Source: Simplicispira hankyongi (lineage in GTDB: Bacteria; Pseudomonadota; Gammaproteobacteria; Burkholderiales; Burkholderiaceae_C). Taken from it: 64,000 nucleotides of DNA. How positions within the stretch are numbered: the first letter of the stretch is position 1; each line of letters starts with the position of its first letter. A program made the translations under genes and the position numbers. Shown here piece by piece: positions 24,580 through 36,469 of the stretch. The notes below the pieces were generated by a model, which worked only from the letters and a program-made list of their open reading frames with translations, did no database searches and was not told the origin of the DNA. The DNA is taken from positions 62,001 to 126,000 of the forward strand of contig NZ_QXJC01000005.1 in NCBI RefSeq assembly GCF_003570885.1. The letters run 5' to 3'.

Positions 24580-26025
24580 TCAGGCGAGGCGTTGGCGCAG
24601 CAAATCGTTGACCTGCTGCGGGTTGGCCTTGCCTTTGCTGGCCTTCATCACTTGGCCCACCAGCGCGTTGAAGGCCTTGTCCTTGCCGGCGCGGAACTGT
24701 GCCACGTTGTCGGCGTTGGCGGCAATGACGTCGTCGATGATTTTTTCTAGCGCGCCGCTGTCGTTCATCTGGCGCAGGCCGAGAGAATCGATGAGCGCGT
24801 CCACCTCGCTGCCCGCGCCGCTCCACAGCGCTTCAAACACCTGGCGGGCGGCGTTGTTGGAGATGGTGGCATCGACGATGCGCTTGATCAGTTGCGCCAG
24901 TTGCTGTGCGCTCACGGGCGACTGGTGGATGTCCTGCTCTTGGGCATTGAGGCGCCGGGCCAGTTCGCCCATCACCCAATTGCTGGCAAGTTTGGGCTGC
25001 TCGCTGGCCTTGGCAGCCTCCTCGAAATACGCCGCCATGGCCTTGCTTTGCGTCAGGATGGCTGCGTCGTACTCGGGCAGGCCATAGCCACCAACGAAGC
25101 GCGCCGCCATGGCCCGCGGCAACTCGCCCATGGTGGTGCGGGTGGCCTCTATCCACTCCGGCGCAATCACCAGCGGCGGCAGATCGGGGTCGGGGAAGTA
25201 GCGGTAGTCCGCCGAATCTTCCTTGCTGCGCATGGCGCGCGTCTCGCCGGTGTCAGGGTTGAACAGCACGGTGGCCTGCTCGATGGCGCGGCCGTCTTCC
25301 AGCTCTTCGATCTGCCAGCGAATCTCATAGTCCATCGCCTGCTGCATGTTGCGAAAGCTGTTGAGATTCTTGATCTCGCGCCGCGTACCCAGGGGCGCAC
25401 CGGGCTTGCGCACGGACACGTTGGCATCGCAGCGGAACGACCCTTCCTGCATGTTGCCGTCGCAAATGCCGATCCAGGTGACGAGCTTGTGCAGCTCGCG
25501 CGCATAGGCCACCGCTTCGGCGGATGAACGCATATCGGGCTCGGTGACGATCTCCAAGAGCGGCGTGCCGGCGCGGTTCAGGTCGATGCCCGACTGGCCA
25601 ATGAAGTCTTCGTGCAGCGATTTGCCGGCGTCTTCTTCCAGGTGCGCGCGCACCAGGCGGACGGTTTTCTGCTCATCGCCAAGCAGGAAGGACACCTCGC
25701 CGCCCTGCACAACGGGAATCTCGAACTGGCTGATCTGGTAGCCCTTGGGCAAGTCCGGGTAGAAGTAGTTTTTTCTGGCAAAAATGCTCTCTAGGGCAAT
25801 GTGGGAGCCAAGAGCAAGTCCTAATTTAATAGCGCACTGCACCGCTTCGCGGTTCATCACCGGCAGCGTACCGGGAAGGGCCAGGTCGACCGCGCAGGCC
25901 TGCGTGTTGGGTTCGGCGCCGAAAGCGGTCGAGGCGCGGCTGAAGATTTTGCTGCGCGTGGCCAGTTGCGTGTGCGTTTCGAAGCCGATGACGACCTCGT
26001 AGCCGTGAATCAAGGGGGCGCTCAT
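24580..26025 (-). CDS. gatB: Asp-tRNA(Asn)/Glu-tRNA(Gln) amidotransferase subunit B
   Basis: 481-residue tRNA-binding/kinase subunit of GatCAB, which converts misacylated Glu-tRNA(Gln) or Asp-tRNA(Asn). Motifs: [56 protein letters not shown], and the C-terminal YqeY-like tail ([16 protein letters not shown]). The start lies one base after the gatA stop. A block of about 60 bases (25770-25830) coding for [20 protein letters not shown] uses codons rare elsewhere here (tta, cta, gga, ctt, aga), with no length change in the protein. Confidence 0.97.
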   Translation of the reverse strand: MSAPLIHGYEVVIGFETHTQLATRSKIFSRASTAFGAEPNTQACAVDLALPGTLPVMNREAVQCAIKLGLALGSHIALESIFARKNYFYPDLPKGYQISQFEIPVVQGGEVSFLLGDEQKTVRLVRAHLEEDAGKSLHEDFIGQSGIDLNRAGTPLLEIVTEPDMRSSAEAVAYARELHKLVTWIGICDGNMQEGSFRCDANVSVRKPGAPLGTRREIKNLNSFRNMQQAMDYEIRWQIEELEDGRAIEQATVLFNPDTGETRAMRSKEDSADYRYFPDPDLPPLVIAPEWIEATRTTMGELPRAMAARFVGGYGLPEYDAAILTQSKAMAAYFEEAAKASEQPKLASNWVMGELARRLNAQEQDIHQSPVSAQQLAQLIKRIVDATISNNAARQVFEALWSGAGSEVDALIDSLGLRQMNDSGALEKIIDDVIAANADNVAQFRAGKDKAFNALVGQVMKASKGKANPQQVNDLLRQRLA

Positions 26026-26026
26026 G

Positions 26027-27538
26027 TCAGAAGCCTGTGGGGGTGCGCAGGTGGAAATCGGTGGCTTGCTGCAAACGGTGTGCGGCGTTCAGCAACAGCG
26101 CTTCCTGGAAGTAATTGCCAATGAGCTGCAGGCCGACCGGCATGCCGTGCTCGCCAAACCCAGCCGGCACGCTCACGCCGGGGAGCCCCGCGAGCGAGGC
26201 GGGCAGGGTGAAGATGTCGGCCAGGTAGTCGGCCAGCGGGTCGCTGCCGTGTTCGCCAATTTTCCAGGCCACGCTGGGGGCCACGGGCCCGGCAATCACG
26301 TCGCATGCCTTGAAGGCCTGCTGGAAGTCGTCGGCAATCATGCGGCGAATCTTTTGCGCCTGCAGATAGTAGGCGTCGTAGTAGCCGTGTGAGAGCACGT
26401 AGGTGCCGATCATGATCCGGCGCTTGACCTCGTCGCCAAAGCCCTCGGCGCGCGTCTTCTTGTACATGTCCATCAGGTCGGTGTAGTTCTTGGCGCGGTG
26501 GCCGAACTTCACGCCGTCGAAACGGCTGAGGTTGGAGCTCGCCTCGGCCGGGGCAATGATGTAGTACACCGGGATGGCCAGCTCGGTGCGCGGCAGCGAG
26601 ATGGGGACCAGGTGGGCGCCCAGTTTCTCGTATTCCTTGAGCGCAGCGTCGAGGGCGGCGCGCACGCCTGGCGCAACGCCGTCGGCAAAGAACTCCTTCG
26701 GCATACCGATGCGCAGGCCGTCGAGCGAGTCGTTCAGTTGGCGACTGAAGTCTTCGGCAGGGCGGTCGAGCGAGGTCGAATCCCGGTCCGGGTCCGGCCC
26801 GCACATGGCGGACAGCAGCAGCGCACAATCTTCTGCCGTGCGCGCCAGAGGCCCCGCCTGGTCCAGGCTGGAGGCAAAGGCCACCATGCCGTAGCGCGAT
26901 GCCCGGCCATAAGTGGGTTTGATGCCCGTGATGCCGCAAAACCCTGCCGGCTGGCGGATCGAGCCGCCGGTATCGGTGCCCGTGGTGGCTGGTACCAACC
27001 GTGCTGCCACCGCTACGGCACTGCCGCCGGACGAGCCACCGGGAATGCGCGTGCTGTCCCAGGGGTTGCGCACTGGCTGCGCGCTGTCAAAACCCACGGG
27101 AACAGCGGCAGAGTTCTCGTTGGCCGAGCCCATGGCGAATTCGTCGCAGTTGAGCTTGCCCAGCGTGACAGCGCCGGCTTCAGCGAGCTTGCGCACCACG
27201 GTGGCGTCGAACGGCGAGCGGTACCCGGCCAGCATGCGCGAGCCGGCGGTGGTCGGGAAATCGCGCGTGACAAAGATGTCCTTGTGCGCCAGCGGCACGC
27301 CTTCCAACGCTGCCGTGCTGCCTGCGGCCAGCCGCTCGTCGGCCAGGCGGGCCTGGGCGCGGCTGGCGTCTTCGTCCACGGCGAGAAACGCGCCCAGGCT
27401 CTGGTGCTGGCGCATGCGCGCGAGGAAATGCTCGGTGGCTTCCAGCGCGCTGACCTGGCGTGAGCGCAGGGCCTGCGCCAGCGTGGACAGCGGCATCTCG
27501 TGGAGGGCAAGTCCGTGGGAACTCATGGCGGCGCTCAT
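26027..27538 (-). CDS. gatA: Asp-tRNA(Asn)/Glu-tRNA(Gln) amidotransferase subunit A
   Basis: 503-residue amidase-signature subunit that frees ammonia from glutamine. The Ser-cisSer-Lys triad is visible as the Lys in AHKDIFVT and the serines in [15 protein letters not shown] and [16 protein letters not shown]. The ATG at 27538 overlaps the gatC stop (ATGA); an ATG four codons on is also possible. Middle gene of gatC-gatA-gatB. Confidence 0.97.
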   Translation of the reverse strand: MSAAMSSHGLALHEMPLSTLAQALRSRQVSALEATEHFLARMRQHQSLGAFLAVDEDASRAQARLADERLAAGSTAALEGVPLAHKDIFVTRDFPTTAGSRMLAGYRSPFDATVVRKLAEAGAVTLGKLNCDEFAMGSANENSAAVPVGFDSAQPVRNPWDSTRIPGGSSGGSAVAVAARLVPATTGTDTGGSIRQPAGFCGITGIKPTYGRASRYGMVAFASSLDQAGPLARTAEDCALLLSAMCGPDPDRDSTSLDRPAEDFSRQLNDSLDGLRIGMPKEFFADGVAPGVRAALDAALKEYEKLGAHLVPISLPRTELAIPVYYIIAPAEASSNLSRFDGVKFGHRAKNYTDLMDMYKKTRAEGFGDEVKRRIMIGTYVLSHGYYDAYYLQAQKIRRMIADDFQQAFKACDVIAGPVAPSVAWKIGEHGSDPLADYLADIFTLPASLAGLPGVSVPAGFGEHGMPVGLQLIGNYFQEALLLNAAHRLQQATDFHLRTPTGF

Positions 27539-27834
27539 TCGATCACCCGCGGCACGAGGAACAGGCCGCGCTCGACTGCAGGGGCGTTTTGTTGGTTGGC
27601 GGTGCGCTGATCGGGCTCACTGGCGATGTCGTCCCGCAAGCGCAGGACCACCGGCGCAATGGCCGCCACCGGGTGGGTCAGCGGCGCGATGCCGGAAGTG
27701 TCTACCGCGCGAATCTGCTCGACGATGTCGAAAAAACCGTTCAATTGGGTGAGCATGTGCCCACTCTCATCGTCGCTGAGTTCAAGTCGGGCCAGATGGG
27801 CGATGCGGCCGATCTCCTGGTGGGTGAGTGCCAT
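27535..27834 (-). CDS. gatC: Asp-tRNA(Asn)/Glu-tRNA(Gln) amidotransferase subunit C
   Basis: 99-residue belt subunit that stabilises GatA-GatB. Family sequence from the start: [41 protein letters not shown], and a C-terminal tail ending [12 protein letters not shown] 27834 starts the family sequence; longer in-frame extension lies in the intergenic region. First gene of the gat operon, divergent from mreB. Confidence 0.95.
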   Translation of the reverse strand: MALTHQEIGRIAHLARLELSDDESGHMLTQLNGFFDIVEQIRAVDTSGIAPLTHPVAAIAPVVLRLRDDIASEPDQRTANQQNAPAVERGLFLVPRVIE

Positions 27835-27911
27835 GGGAATGAGGGGTTCGAAACCGGATGTAAAGCTCCTGCGAAGGGCGCGCAGGGAAGAGTTATTCAC
27901 AGGGGATGCGG

Positions 27912-27917
27912 TATTAT
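27912..27917 (+). promoter_or_regulatory. Candidate -10 element for mreB
   Basis: TATTAT followed by CCCGCC in the 269-base gatC-mreB divergent region, giving a leader of about 180 bases. No convincing -35 at the right spacing. The rest of the region holds no gene I can support. Confidence 0.3.
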
Positions 27918-28103
27918 CCCGCCTTTGTCGAAAAGCCCTGGAAACTGACGCTACTTGTGCGCAAAGTCCCACTAAAACTTTTGCTTATGGGTTCCTCCGG
28001 CGTCAGGATGGCACCTTCTTGTCGGCATTTCAGGCACGATTTTTACCCATGTAACACGGCGATGGCAGGCCGACGCGCGTGCCGTGCCCGAGAGGATTCT
28101 TGA

Positions 28104-29147
<1,044 letters not shown>

Positions 29148-29188
29148 GCCCTGCGCACGGCGGTTCGTCGCTGTGAAAGGGAGGCGCC

Positions 29189-30115
29189 ATGCCGCACGGT
29201 ACCCTTGAACGGAGCGCCCCATCCTTCATGCGCCCGGGACCAACGCCTCGGGCGCAATTGATTCTCTACAGCGCCTTGGCGCTGTTTTTGATGGTGGCAG
29301 ATGCCCGCCTTCATGTGACGGAGCCACTGCGCAATGTGGTGGCCACCGTGCTCTATCCTGTGCAGTGGCTGATGCTGCAGCCGGCGAACCTTCTGGGGCG
29401 CAGCAGCACTTATATGGAGTCGCTGGAGACGGCGCAGGCCGAGGCCAGGGAGGCGCGTCAGAAATGGCTCGCGTCGTCGCTGCGCGCCAACCAACTGGAC
29501 CAGCTGGAACTGGAGAATGAGCGCTTGCGCCAGTTGCTCGATCTGCGTACCCGCACCAAGGTTTCGGCGCGGGCGGCGCAAATTCTCTACGACACCGCCG
29601 ATCCCTACAGCCGCCGCGTGGTGGTGGACGCAGGCCAGACGTCAGGCGTGGAGCCAGGCTCTCCCGTGGTGGATGCGCTCGGTGTACTGGGCCAGATCAC
29701 GCGCGTGCATCCTTTCTACAGCGAAGCGACCCTGCTCATCGACAAGGATCAGGCCATTCCCGTGCTCAACGTGCGCACCGGACAACGCGGTGTGGCCTAT
29801 GGTGACCCGGTGCTCAGTCACGGTGGAGGCATGGAGCTGCGCTTCATGCAGGCCAATGCCGATATTCAGGAAGGGGACCTGCTGACCACCAGCGGCATGG
29901 ACCGTGTATACCCACCAGGCCTGCCGGTCGCCCGCGTGGTGCGTGTGGAGCGTCGGGCGGACCTTGCCTTTGCGCGCGTGTACTGCGCGCCGCTTGCGCG
30001 CGTGCAAGGTGCCCAGCATGTGCTGCTGCTCTCGCCTGCGACGAATGACCTGCCGCAAGCGCTGCCGTCGCCCGAGGCTCCTGCATCAACACCAAAGAAG
30101 AAGCCACGCAAATGA
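29189..30115 (+). CDS. mreC: Rod-shape-determining protein MreC
   Basis: 308-residue bitopic protein of the elongasome. One membrane span near the N-terminus (LILYSALALFLMVAD), a coiled coil around residues 70-115 (AQAEAREARQKWLASSLRAN, QLELENERLRQLLDL), then the MreC beta-domain (ILYDTADPYSRRVVVDAGQ, GVEPGSPVVDALGVLGQI). It regulates PBP2. AGGGAGGCGCC lies directly before the ATG. A Pro/Lys-rich tail ends the protein. Confidence 0.96.
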   Translation: MPHGTLERSAPSFMRPGPTPRAQLILYSALALFLMVADARLHVTEPLRNVVATVLYPVQWLMLQPANLLGRSSTYMESLETAQAEAREARQKWLASSLRANQLDQLELENERLRQLLDLRTRTKVSARAAQILYDTADPYSRRVVVDAGQTSGVEPGSPVVDALGVLGQITRVHPFYSEATLLIDKDQAIPVLNVRTGQRGVAYGDPVLSHGGGMELRFMQANADIQEGDLLTTSGMDRVYPPGLPVARVVRVERRADLAFARVYCAPLARVQGAQHVLLLSPATNDLPQALPSPEAPASTPKKKPRK

Positions 30116-30173
30116 TGGTTCAGTGCATCGATGTGCGTGATGGGGTGTGCCCAGCGCTGCAAGGAGGTGCCGC

Positions 30174-30692
30174 ATGATCATGCCGCGCGGACAGTTGCTG
30201 CTGATGCCGGTCAGGCCGGCTTTTATCGTGGTCAGCTTGTTGGCTGCGCTGGCGCTCAACATGCTGCCGCTGGGGCCAATGCCCTGGATGCCTGATGCAC
30301 TCATCTTGCTGCTGGCATTCTGGGGCATGCACCAGCCCCTGCGCGTCGGTATGGGGGTGGCGTTTGCCTTGGGCCTGTGCATGGATGTGCAGCAGTCTTC
30401 TTTGCTCGGCCAGCACGCGTTGGCCTATGCGGTGTTGATGTACGGGGTGGCGCTCGCACACCGCCGGCTGTTGTGGTATTCGGCGGTTTCTCAAGCACCC
30501 CAAATGGCGGGGTTTTTTGCTTTGGCGCATGCCGTCTTGGTGGTCGTTGGCCTATTGGCAGGGGGCGGCCTGCCTAGCTGGGGCGTTGCGCTCGCACCCG
30601 TGCTCGAAGCCTTGCTCTGGGCCCCCGCAAGCTGGCTGTTGCTCGCACCCCAGCGGCGGGCACCGGATCGCGACGAGAAGCGCCATCCATGA
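30174..30692 (+). CDS. mreD: Rod-shape-determining protein MreD
   Basis: 172-residue inner membrane protein with five to six hydrophobic helices (FIVVSLLAALALNMLPL, WMPDALILLLAFWGMH and others), as in the MreD family. The ATG at 30174 is set by the strong SD AAGGAGGTG just upstream; an ATG at 30147 lacks one. It overlaps mrdA by ATGA. Confidence 0.93.
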   Translation: MIMPRGQLLLMPVRPAFIVVSLLAALALNMLPLGPMPWMPDALILLLAFWGMHQPLRVGMGVAFALGLCMDVQQSSLLGQHALAYAVLMYGVALAHRRLLWYSAVSQAPQMAGFFALAHAVLVVVGLLAGGGLPSWGVALAPVLEALLWAPASWLLLAPQRRAPDRDEKRHP

Positions 30693-32629
30693 CGGAGTTG
30701 CGCAATGTCGAGGCCGACGCCTCGCGTTTTCGCACGCGGATCTGGATTGTCGGCGCCGTGGTGCTGCTGGCGTTTTGCTTGCTGGTGGCACGGCTGGTCT
30801 TTTTGCAGGTGGTGCGGCACGAAGATTTGGCCGAGCAGGCCGAGAGCAACCGCACCGCCATCGTCCCCATCGTGCCCAATCGTGGGCTTATCAAGGATCG
30901 GAACGGGGTCGTGCTCGCCAGCAACTATGCTGCGTACACGCTCGAAATCACGCCTTCCAAGGCGGGGGTTCTGGAGGACACGATCAACAGTCTGGCGCAG
31001 ATTGTCGAGATCACGCCGCGCGACCGCCGGCGCTTCAAGCGCTTGATGGAAGAGTCGCGCAACTTTGAGTCGCTTCCCCTGCGCACCCGGCTCACCGACG
31101 CCGAGGTGGCACGTTTTGCTGCGCAAAACTACCGGTTTCCAGGCGTGGAGGTGAAGGCCAGGCTGTTTCGCAACTACCCGTTTGGCGAAACTGCGAGCCA
31201 CGCCATTGGGTACATCGGGCGCATCAATGAAGCCGAGAAGGCACGCATCCAGGACTCTGACGACGAAGCCAACTACCGTGGTACCGACTACATTGGCAAG
31301 CTGGGCGTTGAGCAGAGCTTTGAGTCGCAGCTCCATGGCGAAACTGGGGTAGAGCAAATGGAGACCTCTGCCGGCGGCCGGGCGGTGCGCAAACTGCAGA
31401 GCTTTCCCGCCACGCCCGGCAACACCGTGACGCTGACGCTGGACATCAAGTTGCAGCGCATGATCGAAGACCTGTTTGGCGACCGACGTGGTGCCCTGGT
31501 GGCGATTGATCCGCGCAACGGTGAAGTGCTGGCCATGGTCAGCAAGCCCACCTTCGATCCGAACCTGTTTGTCGAAGGGATTGACTTCGAGAACTGGACG
31601 GCGCTCAACGAGTCGCTCGACAAGCCCCTGCTCAACCGCGCGCTGCGTGGCACCTACCCAGTCGGCTCGACCTACAAACCCTTCATGGGACTGGCAGCGC
31701 TGGAGACGGGGAAGCGAACTCCCGGAGCCATTACACAGGACAATGCCTCCTGGACCTTTGGTGGGCACACCTTCCGCAGTCATGGCGACCATGCTCTGGG
31801 GCCGGTGGATATGTACCGTGCCATCATGCTATCGAGCAACGTGTACTTCTACCAGGTGGCCAATGACATGGGCGTGGACGCGATCCATGATTTCATGGCG
31901 CCATTGGGGTTTGGCCAGATTACGGGGATCGACCTGCCGGGCGAAGTGCGTGGCGTGCTGCCCAGCCAGGCCTGGAAGCGCAGTGCCTACAAGCGACCCG
32001 AGCAGCGGCGCTGGTACGCTGGCGAGACGATTTCGCTTGGTATCGGGCAGGGCTACAACAACTTCACCATTTTGCAACTGGCGCATGCAACAGCCACGCT
32101 GGCCAATGGCGGCATTGCCTATACCCCCCACCTGGGGATGTTTACCACCGACGTGATGACACGTGAAAAGCACCCTGTGGAGCGCCCAGAGCCTGTCAAT
32201 CTGGGGTTTAAAAAGGCCAATGTGGATGTGATCAAGCGCGCCATGGTCGGCGTCACGCAGGGTGGCACCGGGAGCCATGTATTTGCGGGTGCGAGCTACG
32301 TTTCAGGAGGCAAGACGGGGACGGCGCAGGCCGTCACCATCGGGCAGAAAGACAAGTACAACGCCAAGAAGCTCGAAGAGCACCAACGCGACCACGCGCT
32401 CTATATCGCATTTGCCCCGGCCGAAGAGCCGCGCATCGCCCTGGCCGTCATTGTCGAGAACGCGGGCTGGGGCGCTGGTGTTGCGGCCCCCATCGCACGG
32501 CGGGTGTTTGACTACTGGCTTAACGGCCAATACCCCAGCGTGGAAGACATCGCTGCAGTGCGCAAGGGCCTGGCGACGGCGCCTATCGGTACGCCGCGCC
32601 GGGTGGAAGATATTCCACTCTTGCCCTGA
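30689..32629 (+). CDS. mrdA: Penicillin-binding protein 2 (elongasome transpeptidase)
   Basis: 646-residue class B PBP that cross-links peptidoglycan during elongation. One N-terminal span (IWIVGAVVLLAFCLLVARL), the pedestal domain with PNRGLIKDRNGVVLASN, and the transpeptidase domain with SxxK in YPVGSTYKPFMG, SxN in SSNVYFYQ and KTG in GGKTGTAQ. Coupled to mreD by ATGA. The glycosyltransferase partner rodA, which usually follows, is absent here; the next gene is on the other strand. Confidence 0.97.
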   Translation: MTELRNVEADASRFRTRIWIVGAVVLLAFCLLVARLVFLQVVRHEDLAEQAESNRTAIVPIVPNRGLIKDRNGVVLASNYAAYTLEITPSKAGVLEDTINSLAQIVEITPRDRRRFKRLMEESRNFESLPLRTRLTDAEVARFAAQNYRFPGVEVKARLFRNYPFGETASHAIGYIGRINEAEKARIQDSDDEANYRGTDYIGKLGVEQSFESQLHGETGVEQMETSAGGRAVRKLQSFPATPGNTVTLTLDIKLQRMIEDLFGDRRGALVAIDPRNGEVLAMVSKPTFDPNLFVEGIDFENWTALNESLDKPLLNRALRGTYPVGSTYKPFMGLAALETGKRTPGAITQDNASWTFGGHTFRSHGDHALGPVDMYRAIMLSSNVYFYQVANDMGVDAIHDFMAPLGFGQITGIDLPGEVRGVLPSQAWKRSAYKRPEQRRWYAGETISLGIGQGYNNFTILQLAHATATLANGGIAYTPHLGMFTTDVMTREKHPVERPEPVNLGFKKANVDVIKRAMVGVTQGGTGSHVFAGASYVSGGKTGTAQAVTIGQKDKYNAKKLEEHQRDHALYIAFAPAEEPRIALAVIVENAGWGAGVAAPIARRVFDYWLNGQYPSVEDIAAVRKGLATAPIGTPRRVEDIPLLP

Positions 32630-32643
32630 AGGGTGTTGGAGCG

Positions 32644-33528
32644 CTAGGCACCAGGGCTTGACGGTGTGGGCTGCCACTGGCTCCATACCAGTGCCAGCAC
32701 GACCAGGGCTGCTCCCGTGAGTGCCACCAGTCCCATGTGTTCGCCTATCAAGGCCCAGGCCGTGAGGGCCGCAAATACCGGTTCCAGTCCGAAAATGATG
32801 GCGCTGCGCAGCGCATCGACCCGCTGCTGCCCCCAGGCCTGCAGCGTGACGACGATCACACTGGCAAGCAGGCCTAGGTAGATCAGCGCCGCCCAGGCAG
32901 GGGCAGTGAGTACCTGCATGCCTGTGCTCCATTCGCTGCCGTGGCGCCCTAATAGCAGTGCGAACGCGGCGATGCACATGACAGTGGCCTGTGCGGCCGC
33001 CATGCGCGTCGCGCGAAGTGGCGCTCCCGTGTGCCGCCGTGCGGATTCTTCAAGCATGAGGATGTAGACGGCATAGAAGAACGTGCTGCAAAGGGTGAGC
33101 GTATCGCCGAGGTTCCAGGGCGCATCTTCGTGAAACATCAGCGCCATGCCAGCGCACGCCAGCGCACACGCGGCCCACAGACGCCAGCCGTAGCGCCGTC
33201 CGAGGGTGAGCATGGCCAGGAGGGGCACCACCAGCACGTTGAGACCGGTAACGAAGGCGTTGCGGTTGCTGCTGGTGCGCACCAGCCCCTCGATCTGCAG
33301 CCAGAACGCGCAAAACAGCAGCGCACCCAGAAGCAGGCCCCAGCGCCGCTCGCTGGCCCGCATACCGCGCCAGAGCGGTGCCAGAACCACAAGGGCAATG
33401 GCAAAACGCAGCCAGATGATCTGCAGGGCATCCAGCTGGCCAGAGAGCAACTTCATGGCCGGAAACGTCGTGCCCCATACGGCAGTGACCAGCAGGAGGG
33501 CGGCTAGTCCACGTTTTTCTGATTGCAT
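32644..33528 (-). CDS. EamA/DMT-family transporter
   Basis: 294 residues with about ten hydrophobic helices in two EamA halves (first GLAALLLVTAVWGTTFPAMK, second from about residue 150, FYAVYILMLEE). The family exports metabolites or amino acids; the substrate is unknown. The ATG at 33528 has no SD and lies directly against the T run of the porin terminator, so a normal leader is missing unless the gene is read by read-through or starts further in. Convergent with mrdA, 14 bases apart. Confidence 0.88.
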   Translation of the reverse strand: MQSEKRGLAALLLVTAVWGTTFPAMKLLSGQLDALQIIWLRFAIALVVLAPLWRGMRASERRWGLLLGALLFCAFWLQIEGLVRTSSNRNAFVTGLNVLVVPLLAMLTLGRRYGWRLWAACALACAGMALMFHEDAPWNLGDTLTLCSTFFYAVYILMLEESARRHTGAPLRATRMAAAQATVMCIAAFALLLGRHGSEWSTGMQVLTAPAWAALIYLGLLASVIVVTLQAWGQQRVDALRSAIIFGLEPVFAALTAWALIGEHMGLVALTGAALVVLALVWSQWQPTPSSPGA

Positions 33529-33557
33529 AAAAAAAGCCGGCCACTTGCGCGGCCAGC
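33529..33557 (-). terminator. Intrinsic terminator of the porin gene, abutting the EamA start
   Basis: Minus strand: GCTGGCC (33557-33551), 8-base loop, GGCCGGC (33542-33536), one G-T pair, then seven T residues (33535-33529) that touch the ATG of the next gene. Confidence 0.85.
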
Positions 33558-33579
33558 TTCTGTGAAATGTAAGAACAGA

Positions 33580-34881
33580 TCAGTTGAAGATGTAGCGAGC
33601 CTGCAGGTTCAGGCGGCTCAGACTGCCGGTATCCCCGCCGTACGTCGTGCGGCGGCCACCAATCAATTCAGTGCCCAGCTCCACATTCTTGATGGGCAGG
33701 TAATAGAAGCCCAGATGCCACTGCGTCAGGCGTTCGTTCCCGTCCAGGCCGTAGGCGTTTACGTACGCATCGCCGACATTTCGCGTGGAGCGCACCGTGC
33801 CTACCGACACCGTGGCACGCAGGTGCTCGCTGAATGTGTTGGTCAGCCCGAGCACCACACCACGCGCGCGATCCAGGCGGAGGGTCCCGCCGTCGAGCAC
33901 TGGGTAGTTGGCACCGACCAGATAGGCGCCGTCGCCGTCGCCGTCCACCTGGGTGTACTGTGCCATCAGCGTGGCCGTTCCGGTCAGCTTGTAGCTGCCG
34001 CCCAGGCCGAAGCCGAAGCCCCGCTTGCTGGCGTTGCCCACCCGCTGCTCGTGCGAGAGGATGCGGGCATTGAGTGTGCCCCAATCAAAGCCCTTGTCCA
34101 CGCGCGCCACCAGGTTGGGCGAATGCGCGCCGTCGCTGGGTTCCTCCAGTGCAAATTGGAACTTGGCCAGATTGGGGTTGTTCCAGGTGTAGCGCGCCTG
34201 CACCGGGCGGCGGAAGGTGGCGCCGGGCGGGCCGTTGAAGTCCACGGTTTCCGGCATGTCGTCCAGGTCCATGAATGTGGACCAGGTCTGGCCGATCAGC
34301 CAACCGGCGTACTCGCCGTAGGCATGGCGCAGGCGCAGGCGATTGCGGTTGCATTCGTTGCCGCAGTAGCCATAAAAATCAGCCTCAATCTTGGTGTTGA
34401 ACGCGCCGTTCGACATGGGCGTAGAAGTCTCAAAGCCAAAGCGGGAGGTCTGGCCGGTGAGCACGGTTTTGCCGGTTGCCGGGTGGCCTGAGTTGAGTGG
34501 CTGTTCGGCGAGGTTGGTGAAATTGTCGCCAGGCGCGGTGCTCTTGAAGTCCTTGATGGCGTTGGCTTCGGCAAAACCATAGACGCGGATCGAGGTTTCG
34601 CTGCCGGGCAAACGGAAGCTGCCCGGGATGTCGCCCAGCACGACAGCGTCTTTCTGGCGCAGCTCGACGTTGTCGAGGCGGTCGTTCCAGTTCGACGCGC
34701 TGGCGGCGGGCGCCACGGGCGCCTGTGCTTGTTGCGCCTTGAGCTGGTTGATCTCGGTGCGCAAGGCTTTGATCTCGGCGCGCAGGTCGTTGAAGTCCTG
34801 CGCAGATTGCGCAAAGACCTGGGGCGAGAGGCTGCACAGGCCGGCGGCCATCAAGGCAAGAAAAAGAGAACTGCGTTTCAT
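33580..34881 (-). CDS. DcaP-like outer membrane porin
   Basis: 433-residue outer membrane protein: signal peptide (SLFLALMAAGLCSLSPQVFA), a short coiled coil (about residues 27-52, FNDLRAEIKALRTEINQLKA), then a beta-barrel with repeated aromatic/glycine strands and a terminal YIFN. The YGFAEANAIKDF strand and N-terminal coiled coil resemble DcaP-type trimeric porins, which take up small organic acids. It follows the amino acid ABC genes by 31 bases with GGAG before the ATG, so uptake across both membranes may be co-expressed. Substrate unknown. Confidence 0.85.
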   Translation of the reverse strand: MKRSSLFLALMAAGLCSLSPQVFAQSAQDFNDLRAEIKALRTEINQLKAQQAQAPVAPAASASNWNDRLDNVELRQKDAVVLGDIPGSFRLPGSETSIRVYGFAEANAIKDFKSTAPGDNFTNLAEQPLNSGHPATGKTVLTGQTSRFGFETSTPMSNGAFNTKIEADFYGYCGNECNRNRLRLRHAYGEYAGWLIGQTWSTFMDLDDMPETVDFNGPPGATFRRPVQARYTWNNPNLAKFQFALEEPSDGAHSPNLVARVDKGFDWGTLNARILSHEQRVGNASKRGFGFGLGGSYKLTGTATLMAQYTQVDGDGDGAYLVGANYPVLDGGTLRLDRARGVVLGLTNTFSEHLRATVSVGTVRSTRNVGDAYVNAYGLDGNERLTQWHLGFYYLPIKNVELGTELIGGRRTTYGGDTGSLSRLNLQARYIFN

Positions 34882-34912
34882 GGTGACTCCGGGGGTAGAA
34901 AGGGTGGAGGAT

Positions 34913-35652
<740 letters not shown>

Positions 35653-35656
<4 letters not shown>

Positions 35657-36435
35657 TTGACACGTCCCTCGACGTCAAAGCGGTACTCGATGGCGTTCGA
35701 GATCTGCGTCACCAGGGTGGTCAGCAGCAGGTAGGTCACGGCCACGGTCGAAAGGGTTGCAATCGGCTGGAACGTGGCCGACTGGATGCGGTTGCCCACG
35801 TTGGTGAGTTCGACTACGCCAATCGCATACGCCAGGGACGAATCCTTGAGCAGCGCAACGAAATTGCTCACCAAGGGTGGCAGTGCAATCTTGAAGGCTT
35901 GCGGAAACACCACGTCAAAAAATACGTGCAAGCGGCCCAGGCCCAGCGCACGCGCCGCTTCCGTCTGACCGCGTGGAACGGCCAGCAGGCCCGCGCGCAC
36001 GGACTCCGAGTTGTAGGCGCCCACGTTGAGCGACAAAGCCACCACCGCTGCAGCGAAATCAGGCAGGTTCAGGCCGGGCACCAGCGCCGGCAGGGCAAAG
36101 TAGACGAACAGTATCTGCACCAGCAGCGGCGTACCCCGAATGGCCCAGATATAGAAACTGGCCACCCAGCGCAGTGCGCGCCAGCGGGCGGTGCGCGCCA
36201 ACGCGGCGCAGGTGCCCAGCAGCAGACCCAGGGTGCCGCTCACCAGGGTGAGCCACAGCGTGGTGCGCGCGCCGGCGGCAAACGCCTGCGCGTTAGAGCC
36301 AATCGGCTCGGGCAGAAAAGAAAGCAACTGGCCGAGCACGGACAGCGCCAGCACCATCAGCACCAAGGCGCTGACGAGCGTGGCGTTGCTGCGCTGCTGG
36401 CGGCTCCAGCGCTCTGGCCAAAGGGCAACGAGCAT
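35653..36435 (-). CDS. Polar amino acid ABC transporter permease
   Basis: 260-residue inner membrane permease of the His/Glu/Gln/Arg/opine family, five to six spans, with the family EAA-type loop [22 protein letters not shown] and [15 protein letters not shown]. The ATG at 36435 is chosen; upstream in-frame codons run into the end of the binding-protein gene. No clear SD, suggesting coupling to the upstream gene 34 bases away. Confidence 0.93.
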
Positions 36436-36469
36436 GCGGGGGAAGACCTGGCGGGGCGCCTGCTCTGCC

